Origin: Actinoplanes lobatus
GTDB lineage: Bacteria; Actinomycetota; Actinomycetes; Mycobacteriales; Micromonosporaceae
Direction: 5' to 3'
DNA: 64,000 nt
Assembly (NCBI RefSeq): GCF_014205215.1
Contig: NZ_JACHNC010000001.1
Location: 8,428,501 to 8,492,500 of the forward strand
This document shows positions 41,581 to 50,624 of this stretch, one piece after another. Positions within the stretch are counted from its first letter, which is position 1. The number at the start of each line of letters is the position of its first letter. The notes below the pieces were generated by a model. That model saw nothing but the letters and a program-made list of their open reading frames with translations, was not told the DNA's origin and did not search any database. A program made the translations under genes and the position numbers.

Positions 41581-44282
41581 GATGGTGCCTCCTCGATCGC
41601 GGGGTGGGATCCGCGGCGGCGTCGCCGTGCGCGGTAGATCTCGTCGGCGCCCCACACCAGCAGCGGGAACGGCGCCAGGAACGTCAGTTCCGCGCCCCCG
41701 AGGGCGGCCGTGCCGAACACCGCCTGCAGAGGCGGCAGGTAGATGAGAGCGGCGGCGAACGCCAGTTCGAAGGCGATACCACCGAGCAGCAGCCGGTTGC
41801 TGAACACGCCGATCGTCCGCAGCGACGCGTGATCCGTGCGGGACGCGAACGCGGTACCGATCTGGCAGGCCACGATCCCGGCGAAGGTCATCGTGGTGGC
41901 CCGGGCGTAGGCCGTGCCGGACAGCGTGACACCGGGACGCCAGCCGTTGCGCGCCAGCACGAAGAAGAAGCCGGCCAGCACCAGCACCGCGGAGGTGACC
42001 CCGAGCAGCCCCCAGGCCCGCCACAGCAGCCGGGCGTCGATGACACCGGCGCTGCGGGGTCGCGGCGGCCGGTCCATCAGCCCCGGCTCGGCCCGCTCAC
42101 GGCCCAGCGCCAGCGCCGGCAGCGTCTCGGTGCCCAGGTCGATGGCGAGGATCTGCAGGACCGTCAACGGCAGTGGGACGGCCCCGCCGGAGAGCGCGAA
42201 GACCAGGAAGGGCACGACCTCCGGTACGGCGTGGGCGAAGATGTAGAGCACGAACTTGCGCACGTTGTCGTAGACCCGGCGGCCGGCCTGCACCGCCCGT
42301 ACGATCGTGGCGAAGTTGTCGTCGGTGAGCACCATGGTCGCCGCTTCCCGGGCGACGTCCGTGCCGGAGCGTCCCATCGCGACGCCGATGTCGGCGTGGC
42401 GCAGCGCCGGGGCGTCGTTGACGCCGTCGCCGGTCATCGCCACGATGTGGCCCTCTGAACGCAGCGCCTCGCAGATGCGGAGCTTGCTCTCCGGCGACGA
42501 GCGCGCGAAGACGATCTCCCGGCCGTCGGCGAGCAGCCGGTCCAGGTCGGCGTCGCCGATCCGTTCCAGTTCCGCGCCGGTGACGACCCGGCGGCCGTCG
42601 CCGATGCCGACCTCGGCGGCGATCTTCGCGGCCGTGGGCCCGTAGTCACCCGTGATGACGTGCACGGTGATCCCGGCTCGATGGGCGGCGGCGACCGCCT
42701 CGGGCACCGCCTCGCGGGGCGGGTCCACCATGGCCACCAGGCCGAGCAGAATGAGACCGGTCTCGGCGGACTCCCGGCCGGCGGCGAGCACGGCGGGCTC
42801 GGCGATGCGCTGGGCCACGGCGAGGACCCGCAGGCCGGTCTGGGCGTACCGGTCGACGGCCGCCGACGTGTCCGCGCGCGCCGGCCCGGTCAGTGTGGCG
42901 AACCGGCCCGCGGCGTCCAGGTAGCGGTCACACAACGGCAGCACCGACTCCGGCGCGCCCTTCAGGAACAGGTGCCCGCCGTAGACCGTCGACATTCGCT
43001 TGGTACGCGGATCGAACGCGTACAGCGAGGTGCGCGATCCGTCCCGGTCGGCGGTCCGCACCGGCACACCGAGCGCCGCGGCGAGCCGCAGCAGGGCCAA
43101 CTCGGTGGGGTCGCCGCTGTCCGCGGGCGCCCCGTCGCCGGCCAGGTGGGCGGTGGTGCACGTGGCCGCGGCCGTGGCCAGTTCCCGGGCGAGCCGGTCG
43201 CCGCCGGCAATGGCGGCGTCCCACTCCCGGTCGGCCACCCGCAGCCGGGTGACCCGCATCCGGTTCTCGGTGAGCGTGCCGGTCTTGTCGGTGCAGATCA
43301 CCGTGGTCGAGCCGAGAGTCTCCACGGCGGACAGCCGCTTCACCACGGCGCCCTCGCGGGCCAGTTCACGCACCCCGGCGGCCAGCGCCAGCGTGATCGT
43401 GGGCAGCAGGCCCTCGGGCACGTTGGCCACGATCAGCCCGATGGAGAAGGTGATCGCCGCCGCCCAGCCGAGCCCGGCGAGCACCCCGATCGGCAGGAAC
43501 GCCGCCCCGGCCGCGACCGCCACCGCAGCGATGATCCACGTGACTTTGCGGACCTGCCGCTCCAGCGGGCTGGGGTCGGGGCAGCCGCGCTGAGACAGGG
43601 CGGCGATCCGGCCGATCTCGGTGTGCATACCGGTGTGGGTGACCACCGCCCGCGCCTGCCCGGCGGTGCAGGAGGTTCCACTGAACACGAGTTCCCGGGC
43701 CTCCAGCAGGGGGCCCGGGACGTGTTCCGGGTCAGCGGTGCGGATGGCTGGCAGTGACTCCCCGTTGAGGGTGGACAGGTCGACCGCGACGGAGCCGTCG
43801 ATCAGGCGTGCGTCGGCGCTGATCCGGTCCCCTTCGGCGATCTCCACGACGTCGCCCGGCACCAGATCCCGGACCGGGGCCTCCACCAGCACTCCGTCCC
43901 GGTACACCCGCGCCGACAGCGGCAGGAAGGCGGCCAGCGCCTCGACGGCCCGTTCGGCCTGCCGCTCCTGGACGAACGCGAAGGCCGCGTTCAGCAGGAT
44001 GACCGCGACCACGGCCATACCCAGTGCCGGGGCGTGCCCGAACCAGGCCAGCACCGCGGCGACCATGAGCAGCACCGCCAGCGGCTGGGTGAACTGGGTC
44101 AGCAACTGCCGCGGCCAGCGCCGCACGTGGCGCCGGGACAGTTCGTTCGGGCCGTACACCGTCAACCGGCGGGCGGCCTCGCGGGACCGCAGCCCTCGGG
44201 GCGTGGAGCGCAGGTGCCGGAACAGTTCGGTCGGCGGTTGGCGTTCGTCGACCTCGGCCGGTGCCGTCATCGTCTGAGCCAT
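41559..44282 (-). CDS. P-type cation-transporting ATPase (P2-type, Na+/K+- or Ca2+-like)
   Basis: 907 residues, complete. N-terminal domain [20 protein letters not shown], actuator region [13 protein letters not shown] (NGES in place of TGES), membrane motif [20 protein letters not shown], phosphorylation motif [13 protein letters not shown] (Asp about 332), KGAPESVL, hinge [20 protein letters not shown] and six C-terminal helices. VPEGLLP is typical of the P2C/Na+,K+-like branch, so its ion is probably different from that of the ATPase at 21314. First gene of its unit, behind a DosR-like box. The ATG at 44282 has GGAG very close; the ATG at 44270 is an alternative start. Confidence 0.93.
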   Translation of the reverse strand: MAQTMTAPAEVDERQPPTELFRHLRSTPRGLRSREAARRLTVYGPNELSRRHVRRWPRQLLTQFTQPLAVLLMVAAVLAWFGHAPALGMAVVAVILLNAAFAFVQERQAERAVEALAAFLPLSARVYRDGVLVEAPVRDLVPGDVVEIAEGDRISADARLIDGSVAVDLSTLNGESLPAIRTADPEHVPGPLLEARELVFSGTSCTAGQARAVVTHTGMHTEIGRIAALSQRGCPDPSPLERQVRKVTWIIAAVAVAAGAAFLPIGVLAGLGWAAAITFSIGLIVANVPEGLLPTITLALAAGVRELAREGAVVKRLSAVETLGSTTVICTDKTGTLTENRMRVTRLRVADREWDAAIAGGDRLARELATAAATCTTAHLAGDGAPADSGDPTELALLRLAAALGVPVRTADRDGSRTSLYAFDPRTKRMSTVYGGHLFLKGAPESVLPLCDRYLDAAGRFATLTGPARADTSAAVDRYAQTGLRVLAVAQRIAEPAVLAAGRESAETGLILLGLVAMVDPPREAVPEAVAAAHRAGITVHVITGDYGPTAAKIAAEVGIGDGRRVVTGAELERIGDADLDRLLADGREIVFARSSPESKLRICEALRSEGHIVAMTGDGVNDAPALRHADIGVAMGRSGTDVAREAATMVLTDDNFATIVRAVQAGRRVYDNVRKFVLYIFAHAVPEVVPFLVFALSGGAVPLPLTVLQILAIDLGTETLPALALGRERAEPGLMDRPPRPRSAGVIDARLLWRAWGLLGVTSAVLVLAGFFFVLARNGWRPGVTLSGTAYARATTMTFAGIVACQIGTAFASRTDHASLRTIGVFSNRLLLGGIAFELAFAAALIYLPPLQAVFGTAALGGAELTFLAPFPLLVWGADEIYRARRRRRGSHPAIEEAPSCESVTS

Positions 44283-44317
44283 GACTCCAGAGTTCGCCCG
44301 CCCGCCATCGCGGGGCA

Positions 44318-44331
44318 GGGCCGAACGTCAC
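44318..44331 (-). promoter_or_regulatory. DosR-like box upstream of the ATPase-CBS-USP unit
   Basis: Minus strand: GTGAC-GTTC-GGCCC, extended by TGCCCC. The right half and spacer equal those of the box at 12942. It ends 35 bp before the ATG. Confidence 0.65.
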
Positions 44332-44357
44332 GGCCTCACGAAGGCGGCACCGACCGC

Positions 44358-44786
44358 CTACGGGTTGCCCCGGACCACCACGACCGGGCAGTGCGCGTGC
44401 TGGACGCACTGCTGGCTGACCGAGCCGATCAGCGCTCCGGCGAACGGGCTGTGTCCACGGCTGCCCACCACCAGCAGGCGGGCGCGGGCGGACAGATCGA
44501 TCAGGACCTGTGCCGGGTGGCCGGGCTCCACTCTCTCCACCACCTCCAGATCCGGTGGCTCCTCACCGAGGACGCTGTGCACCGCGGTCGTCAGCACCTT
44601 CCCGGCGGCTTCGGCCAGATCCTCGTCGGGCGCGGTCGGCGCCCACCCGAAGTAGGCCGGAATCTGCCAGGCGGTCACCGCGTACAAGCGGCCTCCGGTC
44701 AGTTGTGCCTGCCGGGCCGCCCAGCGCAGCGCGGCCCGCGCCGACGGGGAGCCGTCCACACCGACCACCACGTCACCGATTCGCAC
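44358..44786 (-). CDS. Universal stress protein, single UspA domain
   Basis: 142 residues: DVVVGVDGSPSARAALRWAA at the start, LLVVGSRGHSPFAGALIGSV near the end. The loop GSRGHSPFAGALIGS is a full ATP-binding motif. The only in-frame start is the GTG at 44786, which lacks its own good ribosome site. A strong AGGAGG lies 40 bp upstream in front of an eight-codon frame (see 44797-44823), so translation may be coupled. The palindromic box at 44881 is at normal distance. Confidence 0.9.
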   Translation of the reverse strand: MRIGDVVVGVDGSPSARAALRWAARQAQLTGGRLYAVTAWQIPAYFGWAPTAPDEDLAEAAGKVLTTAVHSVLGEEPPDLEVVERVEPGHPAQVLIDLSARARLLVVGSRGHSPFAGALIGSVSQQCVQHAHCPVVVVRGNP

Positions 44787-44796
44787 ATCGGACGAA

Positions 44797-44823
44797 TCAT
44801 GCTCGTCGAAACCGTGCCATCAT
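44797..44823 (-). CDS. Possible eight-codon leader frame (MMARFRRA)
   Basis: CAGGAGGTCG is followed by ATGATG and the frame MMARFRRA-stop, ending 10 bp before the USP GTG. A very strong ribosome site serving only this peptide, directly before a gene that lacks one, suggests a translational leader. Alternatively, a frameshift has separated the original USP start from its gene. Confidence 0.35.
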   Translation of the reverse strand: MMARFRRA

Positions 44824-44880
44824 CGACCTCCTGTTTCGTCAACACCTGCTGCCACAGTGCCCCGGCACGGCACCGCCCGA

Positions 44881-44900
44881 GCAGGGCCCAACGGCCCTGC
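44881..44900. promoter_or_regulatory. DosR-like box, perfect 8-bp arms, between divergent USP and DUF1918 genes
   Basis: GCAGGGCC-CAAC-GGCCCTGC: exact inverted repeat with a four-base spacer. It is 94 bp from the USP start on one side and 87 bp from the DUF1918 start on the other, so one site could serve both. An isolated half, GGGCCGAAC, recurs at 44965. Confidence 0.75.
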
Positions 44901-44987
44901 CGATCCCGGCCGGCGCACGCCCACAGTGAAGGTGACTGCCGCCTCTGTGCTGGTCGGGTGGCTAGGGCCGAACAAAGGGAGGACACC

Positions 44988-45179
44988 ATGAACGCGAGAG
45001 TCGGCGACCGCGTCGTCGTCGAAGCCATCCGTCTCGGCGGTGAACGGCGGATCGGCATCATCACCACCGTCGAACACGCGGACGGGACACCGCCGTACCG
45101 GGTGCACTGGCTCAGCGACGACCGCACCACACTCTTCTTCCCCGGCCCGGAAACACACATAGAAGCCGCCGCACGGTGA
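44988..45179 (+). CDS. DUF1918 protein (Rv0569 family)
   Basis: 63 residues: MNARVGDRVVVEAIRLGGER, then IGIITTVEHADGTPPYRVHW and FFPGPETHIEAA. This is the DUF1918 fold, homologous to mycobacterial Rv0569 and Rv2302, the first a DosR regulon member of unknown biochemistry. GGGAGGACACC precedes the ATG. A perfect palindromic terminator follows. Confidence 0.92.
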   Translation: MNARVGDRVVVEAIRLGGERRIGIITTVEHADGTPPYRVHWLSDDRTTLFFPGPETHIEAAAR

Positions 45180-45186
45180 CCGCACG

Positions 45187-45214
45187 GGTGAGGGCGGGGA
45201 TCCCCGCCCTCACC
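45187..45214. terminator. Bidirectional terminator, perfect 28-bp palindrome
   Basis: GGTGAGGGCGGGGA is followed at once by its reverse complement TCCCCGCCCTCACC. It separates the convergent DUF1918 and DUF1876 genes, eight bases after one stop and 18 from the other. Confidence 0.85.
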
Positions 45215-45232
45215 ACGTCCATCGCTGCCGGA

Positions 45233-45508
45233 TCAGCTGGTCAGGTACACGGGGCGGTGGACTATCGCCTCGATGTCGGCGGCCGTCACGTCCAGCAACT
45301 GGTAGGCCAGATCGGCCAGGGCCCGCGCGGTGGCGAGCTCGTCGCCGATCTCCGGCACCTCCCGGTCACGCGGCGACCGGTAGGCGTCACCGACACCACG
45401 CACTTGGGGGCGGGCCTCGGTACGCAGCACGGCGACGGCACGGGTACGACTTTCGTCCTCGTGCTCGTCGATGGTGATCTCGACCGTCCAGGTCCGGGTG
45501 TGCATCAT
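45233..45508 (-). CDS. DUF1876 protein (Rv1738 family)
   Basis: 91 residues: TRTWTVEITIDEHEDESRTR, then VGDAYRSPRDREVPEIGDEL, ATARALADLAYQLLDVTAAD and IEAIVHRPVYL. The pattern WTVxIxIDEHE...VPEIGDELA matches DUF1876, whose mycobacterial member Rv1738 is among the most strongly DosR-induced genes and structurally resembles ribosome hibernation factors. GAGGAGGTGCTTG precedes ATGATG. No clear box is visible in the 152 bp shared with the divergent gene. Confidence 0.93.
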   Translation of the reverse strand: MMHTRTWTVEITIDEHEDESRTRAVAVLRTEARPQVRGVGDAYRSPRDREVPEIGDELATARALADLAYQLLDVTAADIEAIVHRPVYLTS

Positions 45509-45660
45509 CAAGCACCTCCTCACGGTCTCTCCTCCCATACCACCCTTGCCGCGGCGTCTGTACACAGTGCTGTTGGTCCCGGTCCGGAACCCGAAGTGCC
45601 CTGGGAACCATCCGCCGTACCGGTGATGGTGGAGGCTGAGAACCGGAAAGGCGGTGTGTC

Positions 45661-47121
45661 ATGACGGTGCTCGACCAGGCGGAGATGGTGCAGACCCACA
45701 CCGCGGTCCTGACCCTCTTCGGGGACCGCGCCTACAAGCTCAAGAAGCCTGTCGACCTGGGCTTCCTCGACTACCGGCGGCGCGCCGACCGGTTCCGGCT
45801 CTGCCACCGGGAGGTGCGACTCAACCGCCGGCTCGCCCCCGACGTCTACATCGGGGTCGCCGACATCCTCGGCCCCGATGGGCTGCCCTGTGACCACATG
45901 GTGGTGATGCGCCGGATGCCGGCCGAACGGCGCCTGGCCACGCTGGTCCGGCAGGGCGCGCAGGTCGACGCCGACGTGCGCCGGCTGGCCCGGGTGATGG
46001 CCGTCTTCCACGGCACCGCCCGGCGCGGGCCGGCGATCGACGCCGAGGGCGGCCGGGCCGGGCTGCGCGGCCGCTGGGACGCCACCTTCGAGCAGATGCG
46101 CCGCTTCCACGGCGGGGTGCTCGACCGGGACGCGGCGGCCGAGGTGGAGTGGCGGGTCCACGAGTTCCTGAACGGCCGCGACCGGTTGTTCACCGACCGG
46201 ATCGCCCAGGGGCGCATCGTCGACGGCCACGGCGACCTGCTCGCCGATGACATCTTCCTGCTCGCCGACGGTCCCCGGATCCTGGACTGCCTGGAGTTCG
46301 ACGACCGGCTGCGCTACCTCGACGGACTCGACGACGCCGCCTTCCTGGCGATGGACCTGGAACACCTCGGCACGCCCGACCTGGCCCGGCGGTTCCTCGA
46401 CTGGTACGCCCAGTTCAGCGGCGATCCGGCACAGGAACCGCTGCGCCACCACTATCTGGCGTACCGGGCGTTCGTCCGGGCGAAGGACGCCTGCCTGCGG
46501 CACGAGCGGGGCGAGCCGGACGCGGCCGCCGACGTGGCCTCCTACACCGACCTCACCCTGCGTCACCTGCGGGCCGGGACGGTCCGGCTCATCGTCGTGG
46601 GCGGCCCGCGGACGGCGGACCGGACCGCAGTCGCCGGCGGGCTGGCCGACCAGCTGGGCGCCACCGTTCTCAGCAGCGACCGCATCCGCGGGGAGATGGC
46701 CGGCCTCGATCCGCTGACGAGCGCGGCGGCCGGCTTCGGACAGGGCGTCTACACCACCGAGTGGACCGACCGCACCTACGCCGAACTGTGCTGGCGAGCC
46801 CGGCGCCTGCTCGAGCTGGGGCAGACCGTGGTCCTGGACGCGTCCTTCGCCCGGAACCGGCACCGGGAGGCCGCCCGCCGACTGGCGGCGTGCACCCACA
46901 GCGCCCTGACCGAGCTGCGGTGCACCGTCGCGACGCCGGCTGTCCCGACCCGCCCGGGCGCCCGCCGCGACACCGACGCCCTGATCGCCGACCTCCTGGC
47001 AACCGAGGCCGACGACTGGCCGCAGGCATGTCGCGTCGCCACCGACCCGGGGTCTCTGGACGTCGTCGAGGCGCTAGCCGCCATCGACGACGACCGGCCG
47101 GCGGTGACCGCCGGCCGGTGA
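45661..47121 (+). CDS. Phosphotransferase-kinase fusion (Rv2004c family) with degenerate P-loop
   Basis: 486 residues. N-terminal half is an aminoglycoside-phosphotransferase-like domain (YKLKKPVDLGFLDY, GRIVDGHGDLLADDIFLLAD, DCLEFDDRLRYLDGLDDAAF), where HGDLLADD is the catalytic loop. The C-terminal half is an AAA_33-type kinase domain (RLIVVGGPRTADRTAVAG, LSSDRIRGEMAG, QTVVLDASFA). The usual GxxxxGK(S/T) is replaced by GPRTADRT, so the kinase P-loop lacks its lysine. Rv2004c is a DosR regulon gene of unproven function. Only a degenerate box (CCGAAGTGCCCT near 45591) lies upstream. Confidence 0.85.
   Translation: MTVLDQAEMVQTHTAVLTLFGDRAYKLKKPVDLGFLDYRRRADRFRLCHREVRLNRRLAPDVYIGVADILGPDGLPCDHMVVMRRMPAERRLATLVRQGAQVDADVRRLARVMAVFHGTARRGPAIDAEGGRAGLRGRWDATFEQMRRFHGGVLDRDAAAEVEWRVHEFLNGRDRLFTDRIAQGRIVDGHGDLLADDIFLLADGPRILDCLEFDDRLRYLDGLDDAAFLAMDLEHLGTPDLARRFLDWYAQFSGDPAQEPLRHHYLAYRAFVRAKDACLRHERGEPDAAADVASYTDLTLRHLRAGTVRLIVVGGPRTADRTAVAGGLADQLGATVLSSDRIRGEMAGLDPLTSAAAGFGQGVYTTEWTDRTYAELCWRARRLLELGQTVVLDASFARNRHREAARRLAACTHSALTELRCTVATPAVPTRPGARRDTDALIADLLATEADDWPQACRVATDPGSLDVVEALAAIDDDRPAVTAGR
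47093..47119 (+). terminator. Hairpin overlapping the end of the Rv2004c-like gene
   Basis: ACCGGCCGGCGGT and ACCGCCGGCCGGT are perfect 13-bp arms around a single base. The stem covers the last codons up to the stop, and lies 28 bp before the convergent Acg gene stop. Confidence 0.7.
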
Positions 47122-47147
47122 CCGATCCGCGTCTCGATGCCGGGTCG

Positions 47148-48173
47148 TCATCGCGTTCGCTCCACTCCGACGCTGGGCTCCTCCGGCCCGGACGTGGCAG
47201 GATCCGACGGCCCGTCCGGCATCAGCACCTCGGTGACCGCCCGGCGCGGGGTGCGCCCGGTGGTTCGGCCGTAGCCGATGCGCAACACGATCTGCACGGG
47301 AAGGGCGGGCGTGCCGGTGAGGATCCGCCGGACCGTCGGCACCTCGACCGGCTGGCTGATCGGGGTGGCGGCCAGGCCGAGCCAGGTCGCAGTGAGCAGC
47401 ACCCGTTGCAGCGCCTGCCCGGCGCGCAGCCAGTCGAGTCGGGTGTCGCCCTCGGTGACGAGCACCAGGATCGTCGGGTGCGGCTCGTACGGCTCGCTGG
47501 GCCGCAACAATCGTGGAAGCCGGCTGAAGTCGCGGACCGGGATCACGCCGAGGGCGTCCCACGGGCCGGCCGCCCAGGTCGGCACGCCGTCGTGGTACGT
47601 CTCGCCGGTCCATCGCCGCATCTCGCGGGCGTATTCCGGGCGTTCGCGCAGCCATCGGTCGGCGGTCCGGGCCATCTCCAGGACGGCGTCGCGGCTCTCA
47701 CCTTCGGCCACCCGCAGGATCGCGCCCTCCTGGGCCGCGGCGTCCCGCAGCCGGCTGAGCGCCTGTCGCGGCACCGGCACCTGGGCGAACGGCCCCCGGT
47801 TGGTGTGCCGGTGCGGGATCGCCGCGGCCAGGGCCTCGGTAACCTTGTCGAGGCGCGCGGGCCGGGCCGCGGACACCCGGGCGACCAGCGCCGGGTCGTC
47901 GCTGGACGGCAGAAGTTGGACCCGGGTCTGGTATCCGCTGCGCCGGACCGCCACCCGCAGGGTGAAGACCGCCGCGCCGACGCTGATCATCTGCTCCCGG
48001 CCCTCGGGATCGACCACCCGCAACAGCCGCCCGTGGTCGGCGTATACCTCCACCGCCGGCCCGTCGATGCGGAACAGCCACGGCTGGCTGTTGTGCAGCG
48101 ACGGCGCGGTGACGGCCGAGCGCACGCAGTCGATGAGGACCCGCCGTGACGGCGGCACGAACGACGTGGACAT
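47148..48173 (-). CDS. Acg-family nitroreductase-like FMN protein
   Basis: 341 residues. The N-terminal signature DCVRSAVTAPSLHNSQPWLF is that of the Acg family (Rv2032, Rv3127, Rv3131), followed by two nitroreductase-like halves including MISVGAAVFTLRVAVRRSGY, PHRHTNRGPF and LRAGQALQRVLLTATWLGLA. Acg proteins cover their FMN with a lid and may sequester flavin in dormancy rather than reduce nitro groups. The ATG at 48173 was chosen because it precedes the conserved region closely. Divergent from the DUF4389 gene with a perfect shared box 54 bp upstream. Confidence 0.93.
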   Translation of the reverse strand: MSTSFVPPSRRVLIDCVRSAVTAPSLHNSQPWLFRIDGPAVEVYADHGRLLRVVDPEGREQMISVGAAVFTLRVAVRRSGYQTRVQLLPSSDDPALVARVSAARPARLDKVTEALAAAIPHRHTNRGPFAQVPVPRQALSRLRDAAAQEGAILRVAEGESRDAVLEMARTADRWLRERPEYAREMRRWTGETYHDGVPTWAAGPWDALGVIPVRDFSRLPRLLRPSEPYEPHPTILVLVTEGDTRLDWLRAGQALQRVLLTATWLGLAATPISQPVEVPTVRRILTGTPALPVQIVLRIGYGRTTGRTPRRAVTEVLMPDGPSDPATSGPEEPSVGVERTR

Positions 48174-48226
48174 CGCGGCCCCCTTCCGAGGTCTTCGTTC
48201 GACGCTATGGCGCTGGTAGGCCATTC

Positions 48227-48250
48227 GGGCAGGGCCGGACGGCCCTGCCC
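48227..48250. promoter_or_regulatory. DosR-like box with perfect 10-bp arms between divergent acg-like and DUF4389 genes
   Basis: Arms GGGCAGGGCC and its exact complement GGCCCTGCCC flank the spacer GGAC. This is the longest perfect copy of the motif in the window. It lies 54 bp from the acg start and 47 bp from the other start. Confidence 0.8.
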
Positions 48251-48297
48251 ACCCGGTGGCTCCGGCGTTCTGCTGGAGGAAATACCTGGGAGGTGCC

Positions 48298-49725
48298 ATG
48301 GACCGCTATCCCCTGCGGATCGAAGCGCACCGTGACGAATCCCCGAGCCGCTGGCTCTGGCTCGTCAAGTGGCTTCTGCTGCTTCCGCACTACCTGGCGC
48401 TGCTGGTGCTGTGGACCGGACTGGTGGTGCTCACTCTGGTGGCCTACCTGGCCGTTCTGATCACCGGCCGCTATCCGGAGCCGATCCGCGCCTACAACGT
48501 GGGCGTGCTGCGCTGGACCTGGCGGGTCGGCTACTACGGCTATCAGGCGCTCGGCACGGACGCCTATCCACCGTTCACGCTCGCCGACGTGCCGGAGCAT
48601 CCGGCCCGGCTGCGGCTGGACGAGGCGGTGGACCCGCCGCGCTGGCTGCCGCTGGCGGCGTGGCTGTTCGCCGTACCCCATCTGATCATCCTGGGCGCCG
48701 TGCAGGGCGTCGTCCGCGGCGGTGACGTCACCGGCGGCACCGTGGTGTTCGTCCCGCTGAGCGTGACCGGCGCGCTGCTGCTGGTCGTGGTGGCGGCACT
48801 GCTGTTCACCGGCCGGTACCCGGGCGGCCTGCACGACCTGCTGGTCGGTGTGGCCCGGTGGAACCTGCGAGTGCTCGGCTATCTGACCCTGATCACGCCG
48901 CGGTACCCACCGTTCCGGCTGGACCAGGGCGGCTTCGAGCCCGACCCGATGCCCACGCCGCCGGTGGAGGTCCGGACGCCCCGGTCCGCACCAGCCGCCG
49001 GACCGGTGATCGCCCTGATCGCGGGTGTCCTGCTGCTCGCCCCGGCGACCGGACTGGCCTTCGGTGGTGGCGCCCTGCTGGCCCTGGACGCCGGCAAGGA
49101 CCGTGCCGGGTACGTCAGCAGTCCGGAGGTCCGGCTGGCCAGCGATACCGCGGCGATCACCGCGGAGCACCTGGTCATCACCGACACCGGCGTGTGGGCC
49201 CGTCAGACCACCGACTTCGGCGGTCTGACGGTAACCGCGTCGGCGCCGTCCGGGCGGCCGCTGTTCATCGGCATCGGGCCGCAGTCGGCGGTGGACGCCT
49301 GGCTAGCCGGAACCGGACACGACCAGCTGACCGGGTTCGACAACCGCCGGGCCCGGTACGACCGGGCGGACGGCCCGGTCCGGGCCGTGGGCCCACCCGG
49401 CACGCAGGACTTCTGGGTGGCACGGACCGCCGGCACCGGCGAGCTGACGCTGCGCTGGGAGGTGACCGACGGCGAGTACGCGGTGGTCATCGCGAACGCC
49501 GGCGGCACACCCGGCACTGCGGCGGACGTGCGCGCGGCGGTGCAGGTCCCCGACCTGACCGGCATCGGCTTGGCCCTGCTGGCCGCCGGCCTCCTGACCG
49601 GTCTCGTCGCGGTCGGGCTGATCGTCGCGGGCGGCATCGGCCTGGGCCGCCGCCACAGCGGTCCGCCTCCGGGTCCACCGGCCGCCGGGCCGAGGCCCAC
49701 CGGGCTGGCCACAGCCGGGCGATGA
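48298..49725 (+). CDS. Membrane protein with two DUF4389 domains
   Basis: 475 residues. Two repeats of the DUF4389 pattern: RWLWLVKWLLLLPHYLALLV with TGRYPEPIRAYNVGVLRWTW and YPPF; then PLAAWLFAVPHLIILGAVQG with TGRYPGGLHDLLVGVARWNL and YPPF. A further hydrophobic segment, an extracytoplasmic-looking domain and a final C-terminal helix (GLALLAAGLLTGLVAVGLIV) follow. Function unknown in the family. CTGGGAGG precedes the ATG. Shares its promoter region with the acg-like gene. Confidence 0.88.
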   Translation: MDRYPLRIEAHRDESPSRWLWLVKWLLLLPHYLALLVLWTGLVVLTLVAYLAVLITGRYPEPIRAYNVGVLRWTWRVGYYGYQALGTDAYPPFTLADVPEHPARLRLDEAVDPPRWLPLAAWLFAVPHLIILGAVQGVVRGGDVTGGTVVFVPLSVTGALLLVVVAALLFTGRYPGGLHDLLVGVARWNLRVLGYLTLITPRYPPFRLDQGGFEPDPMPTPPVEVRTPRSAPAAGPVIALIAGVLLLAPATGLAFGGGALLALDAGKDRAGYVSSPEVRLASDTAAITAEHLVITDTGVWARQTTDFGGLTVTASAPSGRPLFIGIGPQSAVDAWLAGTGHDQLTGFDNRRARYDRADGPVRAVGPPGTQDFWVARTAGTGELTLRWEVTDGEYAVVIANAGGTPGTAADVRAAVQVPDLTGIGLALLAAGLLTGLVAVGLIVAGGIGLGRRHSGPPPGPPAAGPRPTGLATAGR

Positions 49726-49735
49726 TCCCGGCAGG

Positions 49736-50476
49736 TCAGCGGCCGGCCGACGACTCGGGGCCGAACGGGGGATTCGGCCCCGGGGAGTCGGCCCCGAACG
49801 GCTGACGCGGCCCCCGGAACTCGCGGTCGTCGAAGTCGTAGTCCAGCCGCGAGTACACCTCGACCACCCCGGCCACCTGTCGGGCCAGCCGGATCGCGAT
49901 CTCCGCCGACGACCGGCGCTCGACCTTTCCGGTCAACGTCACCACACCGTTGACGACCTGAGTCGTGACGGCACGGGAGTCCTCGGCCAGAAACGGCTTC
50001 AGCACCGCCTTCTCGATGTCGGCGAGGATCTCGTCGTCCAGCCGCAGGTGGACTTTCAGCAGGTCACCACGGGAGACGATGCCGGTCAGCCGGCCCAGGT
50101 CGTCGACGACCGGCAGCCGCTTGACCGCTTCGGTGTTCATCAGCCGCGCGGCCGCCGTCACCGTCATGTTCGCCGTCGCGAGGACGGCCGGCGCGCTCAT
50201 CAGCTCCGCGGCCGTACTCCCGTGCGCCTTGTCCCGCTCACCGCGCCGCCGCCGGCTCTCGAACATCCGCGGCTTCTCTGCACCGGCGTACTCGATCTTT
50301 CGAAGGAGATCGGCCTCGGAGACCACCCCGACCACCCGGTAGGCCTCGTCGACCACCGGGACGGCGCTGAACCGGTGGCCCACCAGCACGTCGACCACCT
50401 GCCGGTACGAGGTGTCCTCCCCCACCGAGACGACCTTCTGGGTCATCACGTCACCAACATTCCATGTCCGCATCAT
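49736..50476 (-). CDS. CBS-pair protein with BON domain
   Basis: 246 residues. CBS1: WNVGDVMTQKVVSVGEDTSY with FSAVPVVDEAYRVVGVVSEA; CBS2: AAELMSAPAVLATANMTVTA with VKRLPVVDDLGRLTGIVSRG. The BON domain reads SRAVTTQVVNGVVTLTGKVE and VEVYSRLDYDFDD. BON domains bind membranes or other ligands, CBS pairs bind adenine nucleotides; related to the Hrp1-type dormancy proteins. Divergent from ppdK with a DosR-like box between. Its stop is ten bases from the convergent DUF4389 gene. Confidence 0.92.
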   Translation of the reverse strand: MMRTWNVGDVMTQKVVSVGEDTSYRQVVDVLVGHRFSAVPVVDEAYRVVGVVSEADLLRKIEYAGAEKPRMFESRRRRGERDKAHGSTAAELMSAPAVLATANMTVTAAARLMNTEAVKRLPVVDDLGRLTGIVSRGDLLKVHLRLDDEILADIEKAVLKPFLAEDSRAVTTQVVNGVVTLTGKVERRSSAEIAIRLARQVAGVVEVYSRLDYDFDDREFRGPRQPFGADSPGPNPPFGPESSAGR

Positions 50477-50536
50477 GGCCTCCCGGGGTCACGAATCCTT
50501 CCCCTTCACAGTGGTCGCCCGTCGACCCGCGGGGTA

Positions 50537-50550
50537 GGGACCTAAGACCC
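50537..50550. promoter_or_regulatory. DosR-like box between divergent CBS-BON and ppdK genes
   Basis: GGGAC-CTAA-GACCC-TGCCC. It lies 61 bp from the CBS-BON start and 75 bp from the ppdK start, so both may use it. Confidence 0.75.
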
Positions 50551-50624
50551 TGCCCGCTCGGCCGCATCGGCGATATTACGGACTGTGAGGGCGGGAGGGC
50601 CCGCCATCAGACGAGGGCGAGGGT

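Noticed and set aside
45588..45602. Possible box before the Rv2004c-like gene (CCGAAGTGCCCT)
   Set aside because: Distance is right, but it needs an inserted base and has a weak left half; not strong enough to list.
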